Shown here in pieces: positions 38,506-48,941 of a stretch of 64,000 bases of DNA. Position 1 is the stretch's first letter; every line of letters starts with the position of its first letter. The stretch is taken from positions 372,001 through 436,000 of the forward strand of contig JBITNC010000001.1 in assembly GCA_050084985.1 (NCBI GenBank), in the 5' to 3' direction. This stretch comes from Nageia nagi. Its lineage: Eukaryota > Pinophyta. The notes below the pieces were generated by a model, which was given only the letters and a program-made list of their open reading frames with translations, did no database searches and was not told the origin of the DNA. A program made the translations under genes and the position numbers.

Positions 38506-39891
38506 CTTATCCCAGAAGATCCTAAAAAGTCTTCAATCCAAGTTGAAATAATTCAATTATCTCAATCATCATTACAACAGGAAGATGAAGAAAAAAGTGT
38601 ATTAAATATTGACATAACTGATAAAGATAATTGGTACAAAGAATTGATAGATTTTTTAAAACTTGGAACTCTTCCTACAAACCTTAATAAATCATCACGA
38701 TGAGCTTTTAAAATTAAAGCAACTAAATATTGTTTGATAGGGGATATCTTGCATCGATGAAATTTCAATGGTATTTTACTCAGATGTCTTGAATGGAATG
38801 ATGTTAAAAAGGTAATATCCTCCACCCATGATGGAACATGTGGAGGACATTTTAATGGTGTTGTAATTGCAAAATGATTAATACGAATGGGGTATTATTG
38901 GCCAACTATGGAAAAAGATTATTGTGAATATGTTAAAAAATGTTTTAAATGTCAACAATACGCTCATTTATTTTCACAACCATATCAAGAACTACATCCT
39001 ATACAATCACCTTGGCCATTCTCTAAATGGGCATTAGATTTAATAGGACAAATTACACCTACATCTTTTGGTGGACACAAGTTCATAATTACAGCAACTG
39101 AATATTTTACCAAATGGGTAGAGGCTATTCCCATGACTTCCACCATTGGTTCATGAATTACTGAATTTATAGAAAATTATATTATATGTAGATTCGGCAT
39201 ACCGAACCAATTAATTATGGATAATGGAAAGAATTTTAAAAATAAGGATGTAAAACAAATATATGACAAGTATAAAATTAAATAAAGTTTTTCCACTCCA
39301 TATTATCCATAATGCAATGGACAGGCAGAGGCTACTAATAAAACTATTTGAAACATTTTAATAAAAATAGTAAATGATTCTCATAGAGATTGGCATATTC
39401 AAATACCAAAAGCCTTATGGGCTTATCATACCAATGTACGCACTCCTATTGGGGCAACACCTTTCTCCTTGGTATATGGAACAGAAGCTATTTTACCAAT
39501 AGAACTTGAAATCCCATCCCTTAGAATAAATCTAAGTGAACAAATCTCAAATGAAAAAATTAGATAAACACGTCTAGATCAATTGTTACTTTTAGATGAA
39601 AAATGTATAAATGCTTTAGAGCATATGCATGTTTATCAGGAGAGGATAAAATGAGCTTTTGATAAAAGGGCTTTAATTCATGAGTTCAAAATAGGCAATT
39701 TGGTTTTAAAAGAAAATCAACAAACTTCACGAATAGAACGACAGCTTAGAGATAAGTTTGCTCCAAATTGGTTAGGACCATATATCATTAAGAAAAAATT
39801 CGATAAAGGAACTTATCATTTATCATATTTAGAAGGAAATGAAGAGCGTGAACCTATAAATATCATGCATCTTCGACCCTTCTATACATAA
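38506..39891 (+). pseudogene. Tat1 integrase
   Basis: The linker has NWYKELIDFLKLGTLP. The zinc-binding part has His in HDGTCGGHF (near 38827) and Cys in CFKCQQ (38941). The core has ALDLIGQI with the first Asp, IMDNGKNFK with the second, and NGQAEATNKT with the Glu (about 39323). WAYHTNVRTPIGATPFSLVYG follows, split here from ALW. The carboxyl end reads RDKFAPNWLGPYII and INIMHLRPFYT, then TAA. Ten or so stops interrupt it. There is no chromodomain, as expected for Tat elements. Confidence 0.9.
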
Positions 39892-40024
39892 AAAAAGTGT
39901 ACATTAGTTTTCTTTTATTTTATTTTATTATTAATATATATATATATAATAATAAATAAATAAATATAAAATATATAATAAAAGTATTAATATTTGTCAA
40001 GTGTTAATGATTAAAATAGAAAAG
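39892..40024 (+). other. AT-rich spacer after pol
   Basis: About 130 bp, including (TA)n and (TAAA)n runs at 39930-39990. No promoter or splice signal can be called with confidence. Confidence 0.5.
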
Positions 40025-41182
40025 ATGAATCTAGCAAAGGAATCTGCTGAAGGTAGCATAGTGCAACCACATGTATGATTTCCACTGCCAAGATATCCAG
40101 ATGATTTAGCATTAACATATTTAAAACATAGATCTGATTTAATCTCTTAAATTATCTATGAATGACTATTGATGAACAATTTGAAAGAACACACCATATG
40201 TTTTGTGGTGTAAATAATGGTTGGGAAGACACTTTTTGTGGATATGAAGTAAGCATTAGTTTAGATCCATAAATCTATTTCACCCATATAGAAAGAATAT
40301 CATAAGAAATAACAGCTTTCTGCCTACAATGGCCTTATGGAATACCGAGAATCATCATAAATTGTCAATTAACTAAGTATTCACTCCTTTTAGCTAGGCT
40401 GAAATACGTTAAACAATTAACCAAAAGCCTAGAATGGATAGATGAACTTTTACATTATTTACCTCATAAAAGGGTAATTTATGATTTTTCAAATACTTTT
40501 GTGTCTTTTCCTCATAGAACGTTACAACAACAATATAGGCAAACTCATAGATTTTTTCACATGTAAATGCGACATACAATTTGGAAACAAAGATTGGAGA
40601 AAAGGCAAGCTTGTTGTATTTATCAAAAAACTATCAAAAAGACATAGAGTACGGAATAATGGAAGTTATCTTTCGAGGTTTAAAAGTAGGTATGACAAAG
40701 ATCTTTTTATGAAAGTTATTCATAATGTTCCTACTCCTTTGTATTCAAATATCTTTTCCATGCCTATTGAAATACAACAAAAAATGGCCTTGACATTCTA
40801 TGATACATGTGAATCTTATAGTTGGGATGTCAAAGTAAATGGATATCAAGTTATTGTTTGTATCAACACATTTGAGTTATGGTGTTCTCCTAACTCAGAA
40901 TATGATTTAATGATATATTTCTATCTTCTGTGGCCTATAGAAAAGCCCAAAATAATAGTTGATTGTACTCACAACCTAACTTTAAAACATCGAGAACAAA
41001 TCATCTCAATCACACAAATCGTAACATTCAAACACTTAGATTATTGTGTTCCAGAAATCTATCATAATCAAGTGGTATTAGATTTTAGTTTTTTGTTTAG
41101 TTCAACACATTGTTCATTTAATCCTGATGCAATTCAAATTCGATTTGAACGCGTCATGAATAGATTCCCTAGAAGAATATAA
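40025..41182 (+). pseudogene. Tat1 accessory ORF 1: copies B and C of the unrecognised domain
   Basis: It starts at ATG 40025. Copy B (40162-40500, frame 1) reads MTIDEQFERTHHMF, GWEDTFCGYEVSI, LQWPYGIPRIIINC and RVIYDFSNTF. Copy C (40760-41098, frame 2) reads MPIEIQQKMALTF, SWDVKVNGYQVIV, LLWPIEKPKIIVDC and VVLDFSFLF. In both copies the first W and the W of WP are exactly 36 residues apart; in pol copy A the distance is 39. One frame change near 40500-40700 separates B from C, and stops lie in B and before it. No signal peptide, membrane segment or known catalytic motif is seen. It is in sense orientation between pol and the duplicated non-coding block. Function unknown. Confidence 0.6.
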
Positions 41183-41280
41183 AAATATATATATCTTTTT
41201 ATATATGTTTGTAAATAATATGTAAAATATATTAGAAAATTAATATATAATCATCGCTATTTGATGCAGGTAGCATCAAA

Positions 41281-41963
41281 ATGATGGATCATTGTTGTTT
41301 TGGAGAGTGTGATCACAATCAACCTAATCCATATTACATGACACCTATTATACCATGTCATCAAGATTATAGATCTTTTCCTCCATGTTTAATAACTAAA
41401 CCCATTCAACATCAATCAAATGAAGTGATTAATCCTCAATTTATAGATTGCCTTCCAAAAAATATTAAATATATCATCCTACAAAAGGTAATATATACTC
41501 AATTAATTGAACAATCAAATGATGCCTATAATAGATTATGTAACTCATCTCATATTGAATTTGAGATCTTTAATCAACCTTGTTGGGGATTGTGTCATAT
41601 AAATGAAATACCTGATAATGAATGTTTACAAGATCTTTTGACTCTCCTCAAATGACCTATTTTTGCATGGTGAATAATGATAAAAACTATACCTAATGAG
41701 TATCTACATCAATTAATTTTTTCATTAGGATGTATGCCATTACATCCACAATACCATTATAATCCATCATTTGTTACCTCTGTGGCATCTATGTTTTCTC
41801 TAGCCTTGAATATTTCTTTTGATTTTGATATTTTATAAGAAAATCCAAGTTGGTCAATTCAATTTAAATCAATAATCAAAGCACAATTTTCACCTATATC
41901 ATATAGGTTTTTATTACATAACTTTCTTCCATCACGATATAGGATCATCAATGAAGAAAGATA
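41281..41963 (+). pseudogene. Tat1 accessory ORF 2, unrecognised
   Basis: It begins with ATGATG after GCAGGTAGCATCAAA and runs to TAA at 41961-41963, with three internal stops (41653, 41671, about 41836). The amino end is Cys/His/Pro-rich (CCFGECDHNQPN). Near 41449 it reads CLPKNIKYIILQK, which resembles the start of the repeated domain of ORF 1, but the W, WP and I-I-x-x-C landmarks are not evident, so it is at best a diverged fourth copy. The Pro/Phe/Tyr-rich carboxyl end (FLPSRYRI) has no match I know. Confidence 0.45.
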
Positions 41964-42512
41964 AAATTACAAAATCCTAAAAATTAAAAATTAAAAAATC
42001 CTAAAAATTGAAAAATATAAAACACAAAAAATTATAAAATTATAAAATCTACCTAGATGGAAACATCTAGAGGTCACTTGGCAATTGGGTGCCCTACCCT
42101 TGTATGATGTAATATATATGTTGCATGTCATTGTAAAAGTGATTATCTAGTAAATGTGTAATGTGTGAAAAGGTCATCTTAGAATAATCTCCTTGTTATC
42201 ACTACATTCACTTTGTCTTTTCTTTCATAAAGAAATGATATACCATAGATGATAGAAAAACATAAAGTTTGTGTTTGAAGGAAAATTCAAAAACTCCAAA
42301 CACTTATGACATTAAAAAATTCTAAGAGAATTTGAATGAAATCATTCTAAGAGATATTAAGAGTGAAAGTTACATATCTATCCTATTATTCGCTTCATCT
42401 TGAACCCAAGAATCATTTGGAAAAAAAAAAAATTGTTACATCATATCAATGATTCTTGGGTGATTACAATATCCTCTACCGGGGCTATGGATGCCTAACT
42501 GGCAGTAGAGCA
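41964..42512 (+). other. Non-coding spacer, Tat1
   Basis: No coding frame. An A-rich start (41970-42050, AAAATCCTAAAAATT repeated) is followed by unique sequence. CTCTACCGGGGCTATGGATGCC at 42475-42496 and, about 60 bp later, AGGGCTATGGATGCCTATCTGG form a short internal repeat that leads into the duplication. Confidence 0.5.
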
Positions 42513-44106
42513 AGGTTGTAGCGGGATCAAGGGGTTAATCCTCATCAGGGCTATGGATGCCTATCTGGCAATGAGGTATATCTTACGAGTGGTGATACAT
42601 CCATTTTGGTTAAGCAACTTTCCATGGACCTCTATACGTTTCATATGGATAGATTAGCTCATTAATGTTTCTGAGATATTCCATATCAAATGATCTAAGA
42701 AAGGAAATGAATGTCACTACACATATAGAGTTTTAGGTTTTTTATCAACATATAACAATATTGTTTGATATCATCTTAGGTTTTTAAATCTTGAGATAAA
42801 GAAAGATAAGGTAGATGTTATAATAACTTGGTTATTAATCCAAAATCACCTAATCTTTTGTCATAGTTTGTATTTAAAATCATTTGTATCATTTTGTTAA
42901 ACCCATTTTTACTATTATCTATTACCTTTGAACATTATTAAAATTTGCTTTTCTTTGGAAAGGATAAGATGATTATTTATTGTTCCCCTAACCAAGATAA
43001 AGTTAATGTTCATATGCATACATAAGTCACTAGTTTGTCATGCCAAGAGGTTTATTGTAAAATTACCAAGTACAGAAAAGGATGAATACTGATTCTATAA
43101 AAAATACAATAAACCAAAATAGAGTTAATACCCATATGCATTTGATTAGTTCATTGTGTCTATTGTAAAAAATTGCCAAGTGCGGAAAATGATGCATCTG
43201 ATTCCGCAAAAATATAATAAAAATATGTCCTTAAATAATCTTAAAATCTAGAGGATTTAATATTCAAAAATAATGATTCTTAATTAATTAAGTTAATATA
43301 CATATCATCTTAGGTTGTAGGCGGATCAAGGGGTTAATCCTCATTAGGGCTATGGATGCCTATTTGGCAATGAGGTATATCTTACAAGTGGCGATACATC
43401 CATTTTGGTTAAGTAACTTTCCATGGACCTCTATACATTTCATATGGATAGATTAGCTCATTAATGTTTCTGAGATATTCCATATCAAATGATCTAAGAA
43501 AGAAAATGAATGTCACTACACACACAGAGTTTTAGGTTTTTTATCAACATATAATAATATTGTTTGATATCATCTTCGGTTGTTAAATCTTGAGATAAAG
43601 AAAGATAAGGTAGATGTTATAATAACTTGGTTATTAATCCAAAATCACCTAATCTTTTATCATAGTTTGTATTTAAAATCATTTGTATCATTTTGTTAAA
43701 CCCATTTTTACTACTATCTATTACCTTTGAACATTATTAAAATTTGCTTTTCTTTGGAAAGGATAAGAATGATTATTTATTGTTCCCCTAACCAAGATAA
43801 AGTTAATGTTCATATGCATACATAAGTCACTAGTTTGTCATGTCAAGAGGTTTATTGTAAAATTACCAAGTACAGAAAATGATGAATATTGATTCTATAA
43901 AAAATACAATAAACCAAAATAGAGTTAATACCCATATGCATTTGATTAGTTCATTGTGTCTATTGTAAAAAATTGCCAAGTGCGAAAAATGATGCATCTG
44001 ATTCCGCAAAAATATAATAAAAATATGTCCTTAAATAATCTTAAAATCTAGAGGATTTAATATTCAAAAATAATGATTCTTAATTAATTAAGTTAATATA
44101 CATATT
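42513..44106 (+). repeat. Tandem duplication, two units of about 0.8 kb
   Basis: AGGTTGTAG starts unit 1 at 42513 and unit 2 at 43312, a period of 799 bp. Landmarks recur in order: GGATCAAGGGGTTAATCCTC, CTATGGATGCCTATYTGGCA, TTCCATGGACCTCTATAC, AGTTTTAGGTTTTTTATCAA, and GTTAATATACATAT at the end of each. The units look about 97-98% identical by eye, higher than the LTR pair, so the duplication may postdate insertion. Non-coding. Confidence 0.9.
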
Positions 44107-44879
44107 TTAGATATTTTAAATAACATCTAAAGTCAATATAAAATTTAAATTTATTTTCTAAATGATTTACTAAAGAATTATTAGTTATCATTAGAAACTA
44201 GGTTATTAATTATTAGTTATCAAATCTAAACCTTGTTTGTATATATCATACAAAAACCATTGTCATCATTTAGAAAATATGTTATTAATTATTGAATTAA
44301 TTAACAGGTTAATTATGTACAATTTATAATTAATCAGTTATTTAAACAACTATGTTATTCCACATTATCAATAACTTAAAGTAACTTAACTTATTAAAAT
44401 TATAAATTAGATTTATTGTTTATAGCAACTATAATCGTACTTATTATTAAATTAATTTTGAGATTAGTAACATAATCAAACTAATTTGTTGATATATGTT
44501 ATATATTGTATTATTATTTAAAAATTATAAAAAGTATCCTCAAAATTATACATCATACATTCCACAATTATATCTATGCATCATACATTTTGAAAATTAC
44601 ATCTATCATTAACATCTATTCATCATCAAGTAATTAAAAGACAATTATGTTTATTATAATCTACATAACATCACATCATACCTATTTTATCATAAATTTA
44701 TATATAGAATGAAAGCTCATGCATCAAGAATCATACAAGTACCATAAATATCAAAAATCTATCTATCTATAAATACATCATAATAGTCCATCAAAAGGTC
44801 ATCATAACATCATGAATCATAAAATAAAACTACAGGGGTCCAATAACCTCATAAAAAATAACATCATGAAAAAGGGTAT
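44107..44879. other. AT-rich non-coding, 3' to the PMD gene
   Basis: Mostly A and T with ATTATTAATTATTAG-like words at 44160-44520. No coding frame. Being downstream of the minus-strand PMD gene, it would hold its terminator, but none can be assigned. Confidence 0.4.
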
Positions 44880-47244
44880 CCTTAAAGACTACCCCAACCA
44901 CTACCTCATCCGCTAGGACTACTCAGTCACCTCCACCATCTACTAGTCTCTCTGATACCCTGACCTGTAGGAGTAGTGCCTACAGATCCTGTAGGACTAC
45001 TCAGGCACTGAGCTCCTTGTAACTAGGATGAACCAACAACACCTAAGGGAGATGCCTAGGGTGTACCACTCCTACTAGGAGAACCTCGCAACCTCTGAGT
45101 CCTACCTAGAGATCCAATTGTGCCTTGTGCACTGCTACCTATCTGATATGCTGAGATATCTATAGGCATATAACTAGCTAGAGGTATAGGATAGTGAGCC
45201 CCAGGAGTAAAAGCTAGAACACCTGTCAGCCATGTCTATACCATACCATTATAAAAATCTTGTTGCTAACAAATGCCATGAATGAAAATTGAAGAACCAC
45301 CCCCAAAAGTAGATGTTGCTCCTAACTGATGAGCCTAAGATCCCTGTAAAGAAGAATGAGCCTCATCTCTCTCTTATCTGTATATGTCTTGCTCAGCCCT
45401 ATACCTGTACATGCATGAGTTGGCCTATGCCAACTAGTATCTTAGCTCATAAATATCTCCTAGTAAAGTATTAATGCTAGGAACCTATGTAGTAGGAGCC
45501 TCCTTGACTCCATGCGTAACCTTTGGGGTAGCTCCCTCCTCACCTACACCCATAGTCTCCTCCTCAGGAGCTAACTCCTCAAGAGCATCTACCATGGCCT
45601 CCTCATCGATAGCCTCCTCTCCCATATCCTCTACTCCTATAGGCTCCTCACCTACCTCTCCCTCTCTTGCTACTGCACCTAACTCCTCAACAACATTGAC
45701 ATGCTGATGAATGTGTTGACCCTCAAATCCACCCTCTAGGCCATCATCTCCCTCCTCTAACTCCACCTCCCACTAGGCACTAAATGCCTCAGACACCCCG
45801 ATGTCATCCTCCTCGATATCACCCTCCAGTGATCCCTCCTCCTAAGTAGGATCAGGCTCTGCATAAACCAATGGCTATACACCATCTGCTGAGATAGTGC
45901 CCTCATGATGATATGGCATTGATGGTGCAAACACATCCTGAACTAAGCTAAACTAATGATGCACTCTCTCAAAATGAAAATACTCCAAAAAATCTACTCG
46001 ATGACCACTCAAAACATGTGGCTACCAAATACCAGTAAGCTTAGCTGCAAGCTCTCCCTAGATAGGATACAAACGATAAGGTCTGAATCTCACTTGATCT
46101 GGAATCGAGTGACTAATCATGTGGTGATAATAACTCACATCTCAATGAACTCTATCTAATGGGTGAATATAAAAATCATCATGCCATTGGATTATGCTAG
46201 CCTCATAATCTAGGTGGCTACCAAACCTAGGCATCAGCAACCCTAGAGGATGAGCCACAGCTATATGCTCATAAGCCCATACCTGCAAGGTGATAGTAAT
46301 GGATAAAGAGGCCCTATGCCCTTGAGAATAAAAGAATAGCTCTCTGTAAATCTAAGCTAATAGTGTAGGTGCCTAAGCATACATTGTACCATGCTATATC
46401 ATATCTACAATAATGGGCAATAATCACCATGGAAACCTCCCACTACCAGTATCGAGGAGAGCATAACACTATACTAAACCCATCAAGTATGAAAAATAGA
46501 TCACCCCTTGTTGATCCTCCATCTAGTACTGGTAGTATCAGATGCCACCTGAGATAATCTTGAAAATAATAGTCTTAACTCGAGTGGCCCCATATAAATA
46601 AGAAATAGTAGGAAAAGCTCCTGCTCTATCCACCACATGCAAAATCCTCTGTCCATGAATGGGGAGTCTATACAATCTATGTATATCCTCCACTATGATA
46701 GTCATCTCTACTATTGGAAGATGAAAAGTACATGTCACTACATCCCATCTGTCTAATAATGCAGCTAATAAAGGATACTCCCAATGAATGCGACCCATGT
46801 ATGGGCCCACTCCAAAACTAATTGAACTGAAAAAAGTATGATCAGCTGGACCTAGAAAATCTCTACCCTCCTGTGGAATCAAGGGATATCTACCTCGAGG
46901 CTCAAACATGTCTCGAACCTGTGTAATGTTAAAAAGTTCAGCTAAAAAAAAATGGCATTTCATACTAAAACATCGATGATTTTGTCATCCATTTGGCCTA
47001 GGTCGGTGACCGCGGTCGAATTATAAAAAATTTTACAAAAAATATAAGTAAAAGCCTAATTTATAAATTTTATCTGATAGAAATAATCAAAATAACTTCT
47101 AAACATCATTCATGGTTTCAATTTTGAAATTAAATGATTAAATTACAAATTATAAACAAAAAAATAAAAAATAAAGTTATTTCAAAACCCTACCTCTTCC
47201 TAGATAGATTGAGAACGTCCAGTGGAGCATCTACGTGGAGGCAT
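44880..47244 (-). pseudogene. PMD protein gene, antisense cargo of Tat1, intron retained
   Basis: Exon 1 is 47244-47194, starting MPPRRCSTGRSQSI and ending at GAAGAG before GTAGGG. The intron is 46998-47193 with GT...CTAG. Exon 2 has, at 46963-46538, GRDFLGPADHTFF, GRIHWEYPLLAALLDRW, TCTFHLPIVEMTIIVEDIHR and YRLPIHGQ, the PMD hallmarks L-x-x-A-L-x-x-R-W, T-F-H-L-P and E-M-T-I-x-x-E-D. A 9-T run near 46945 seems to carry one extra T relative to exon 1. Later segments in other frames include QVRFRPY-like sequence (46090) and a strongly acidic tail (45766-45485: GDDGLEGGFEG, EEAIDEEAMVDALEEL). The end near 44880 is approximate. PMD proteins act in the nucleus; transposon-borne forms have no proven role. 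The extra T, stops and shifts make it a pseudogene. Confidence 0.75.
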
Positions 47245-47901
47245 GATGATTGTAATGAATATCAATGGTTGGAAATCAATGAAATTGCAACAAAAATTGG
47301 TTTTGGCAGACAATGAGAGTGACAGCTGGAAAAGAAATGAATAAGAAAAAGTTAACTTTTTCTTTTTGAAACATTAGTGATTGGAGTACGGACATCAGTA
47401 ACCATCACTAAACATCGACGATTGGAAGTAAAACATTATGTTTGTGAATACTCATGAGAATATTAAAAAATTTCTCAAAAATAATCTTAAATTGGTCAAG
47501 AAAATCAAAAAATGATAAAATGCAATGAATCATTTACCACATGAGATCATCTCGAAACTTAGTTGTCAGGAGAAAAGACAACATCATTATGAAATCATAT
47601 ACTAAGAAAAGCTTAAATGGTACATGTGCACTTAGACATGCAAAATGACATAATGTCATGCAACTGTCATACAAGTTCGACACATTGTCATACCAAAATA
47701 GTTATTTCAAAAGTATATTTAAACTTATTTTCAAAATTACATCAAATGTTAAATTAAAACGCATTATATCAGGACTTGATGAGACAAAAACCTTAGTTTG
47801 TGAGAGAGAAATTAAATCAAAATGACTATTTGATGTCAGAATTAAACATCTTCCAAGTAATATTTTTTGAAATCATCAACCTCATTCTTGATTGATAATT
47901 C
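47245..47901. other. Spacer between PMD start and Tat1 polypurine tract
   Basis: About 650 bp that would contain the promoter of the antisense PMD gene. CATCAGTAACCATCAC and CATCGACGATTGG at 47388-47425 belong to the same word family as the LTR clusters. CATCGATG at 46971 is another. No clear TATA box on the minus strand. Confidence 0.4.
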
Positions 47902-47911
47902 AAAAAAGGGG
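47902..47911 (+). promoter_or_regulatory. Polypurine tract of Tat1
   Basis: AAAAAAGGGG is followed by CAAAA and the LTR start TGTAGACACC at 47917. It is the primer for plus-strand DNA synthesis. Confidence 0.85.
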
Positions 47912-47916
47912 CAAAA

Positions 47917-48941
47917 TGTAGACACCTAAAAATGTCCCTTTTTAACTAGTAAACATTGAAATAATAATAACTCTTTGTGAAAATATAAAATAGGTTTAAA
48001 AACCATATTATTGGATAGCTTTCATCGAGTACATGCAAAATGAGTGGTCACATGACCCCTTTTTGATAAAAATTGGCTATTTGACGATCATTTTAATATT
48101 GTTATAAAAATTGAAAACCAATCGCCAACGACCCAAAACAATCACCGGTATTTTGGGATGATCACCAGCGTCTGCCTAGTAATCATTGGTGACTCTGTAA
48201 CAGCCAAATAGAAACCAAAAATAGTAGAATAAAGTTGTAATATCTCATCCTTTCAAGATACTGTGGATAGAGGGGGTTAGTCACGACCTGCGATGGCGTT
48301 TGAATCCAACCTCCCTTGCTATTTTAAGCTTATGATAAGCTTTGACTCCCCCTTACCAGCCTTGGAATATCTCACCCAAAAATCTATAAATACAAGCCAA
48401 AACAAAGTAATAAGGGACCTAAATGCGAAGTAATGTTATGCTACTGCAATGAGATAAGACATTTAAGTTTGACATCATTACATTCCTTCTATGTTATATT
48501 TTCTTTTATGTTAAATTATTATGAATAGGTACATTTGATGGATTTGTCTTGACATGTGTGCAAGGTCCATAGGTGTTGAGATGTGTTGAGGATAGAAGAT
48601 AATCAAAAAATTCAAAATAGTGGGTACTGGATCAGAGAAGGAAAATGAATACAAAAGGGTGCAAAAACTCTAACATCTAGATTCTAATCATCGATGTCCC
48701 ACATCAATCATCGGTGTTCCACATTAATCGCCAACATCCTATTTAGGGTCACCAGCAACTATATATTATTCACATCTCAGTCTTTGTATCAATTTAGTAA
48801 TGAAAGAATAAAAGCCCTTTATACAAGGCATCAGATTTAGAGATCTGTGATTGTAATTGAGGTTTATCAAGAAGATAAATTAAAAATATATTGTCTTAAT
48901 ATTTTGTCTTGTGTGCTCATAGGTTGATTTTCTGGTAAACA
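47917..48941 (+). repeat. 3' LTR of Tat1 (1025 bp)
   Basis: It starts TGTAGACACC and ends GGTAAACA, followed by the target duplication ATCTC (48942-48946). It has the same length as the 5' LTR to the base, apart from compensating small indels. The TATA box is changed to TATACAAG. Confidence 0.95.

Larger units (their letters stand above)
31534..39891 (+). pseudogene. Tat1 gag-pol polyprotein, one frame of 2786 codons with about 40 stops
   Basis: All recognisable domains from 31534 to the final TAA at 39889-39891 sit in the same reading frame. I find no indel that breaks it, only stops, many at positions where the family has Gln, Arg or Trp (CAA, CAG, CGA, TGG). Domain order: basic amino end MVQTRS, charged coiled coil, gag, zinc knuckle, protease, the unrecognised domain, reverse transcriptase, degenerate RNase H, archaeal-type RNase H, integrase. 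The product would assemble particles and copy and integrate the element RNA. The start is the first ATG of the frame and has the MVQTRS motif common in plant gypsy gag. Confidence 0.9.
28602..48941 (+). mobile_element. Tat1: 20,340-bp Tat/Ogre-like Ty3/gypsy element with antisense PMD gene
   Basis: Bounded by two 1025-bp LTRs and a perfect 5-bp target duplication, ATCTC (28597-28601 and 48942-48946). Layout on the plus strand: LTR, primer site, 1.9-kb leader, gag-pol (31534-39891), accessory ORFs (40025-41963), 0.8-kb tandem duplication (42513-44106), PMD gene on the minus strand (44880-47244), polypurine tract, LTR. Very large size, an archaeal-type RNase H after a degenerate one, integrase after RNase H, and extra ORFs all fit the Tat/Ogre group. 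The LTRs differ at about 6% of positions by eye, mostly transitions, so this is younger than Copia1, into which it inserted. All coding parts contain stops. Confidence 0.95.

Noticed and set aside
31534-39891. Reassigned stop codons or RNA editing restoring the gag-pol frame
   Set aside because: The same kind of transition damage is seen in non-coding LTR tips and word clusters, and extensive U-to-C editing is known for organellar, not nuclear, transcripts. Pseudogene decay explains it.
40481-40570. ATG start of accessory ORF 1 at 40481
   Set aside because: The first 30 codons overlap the end of copy B in another frame and look like a shadow; the true start is more likely 40025, with a frame change before copy C.
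45474-45707. Ser/Thr/Pro-rich plus-strand open frame
   Set aside because: It is the opposite strand of the acidic tail of the PMD gene (45766-45485), whose low-complexity codons produce it.
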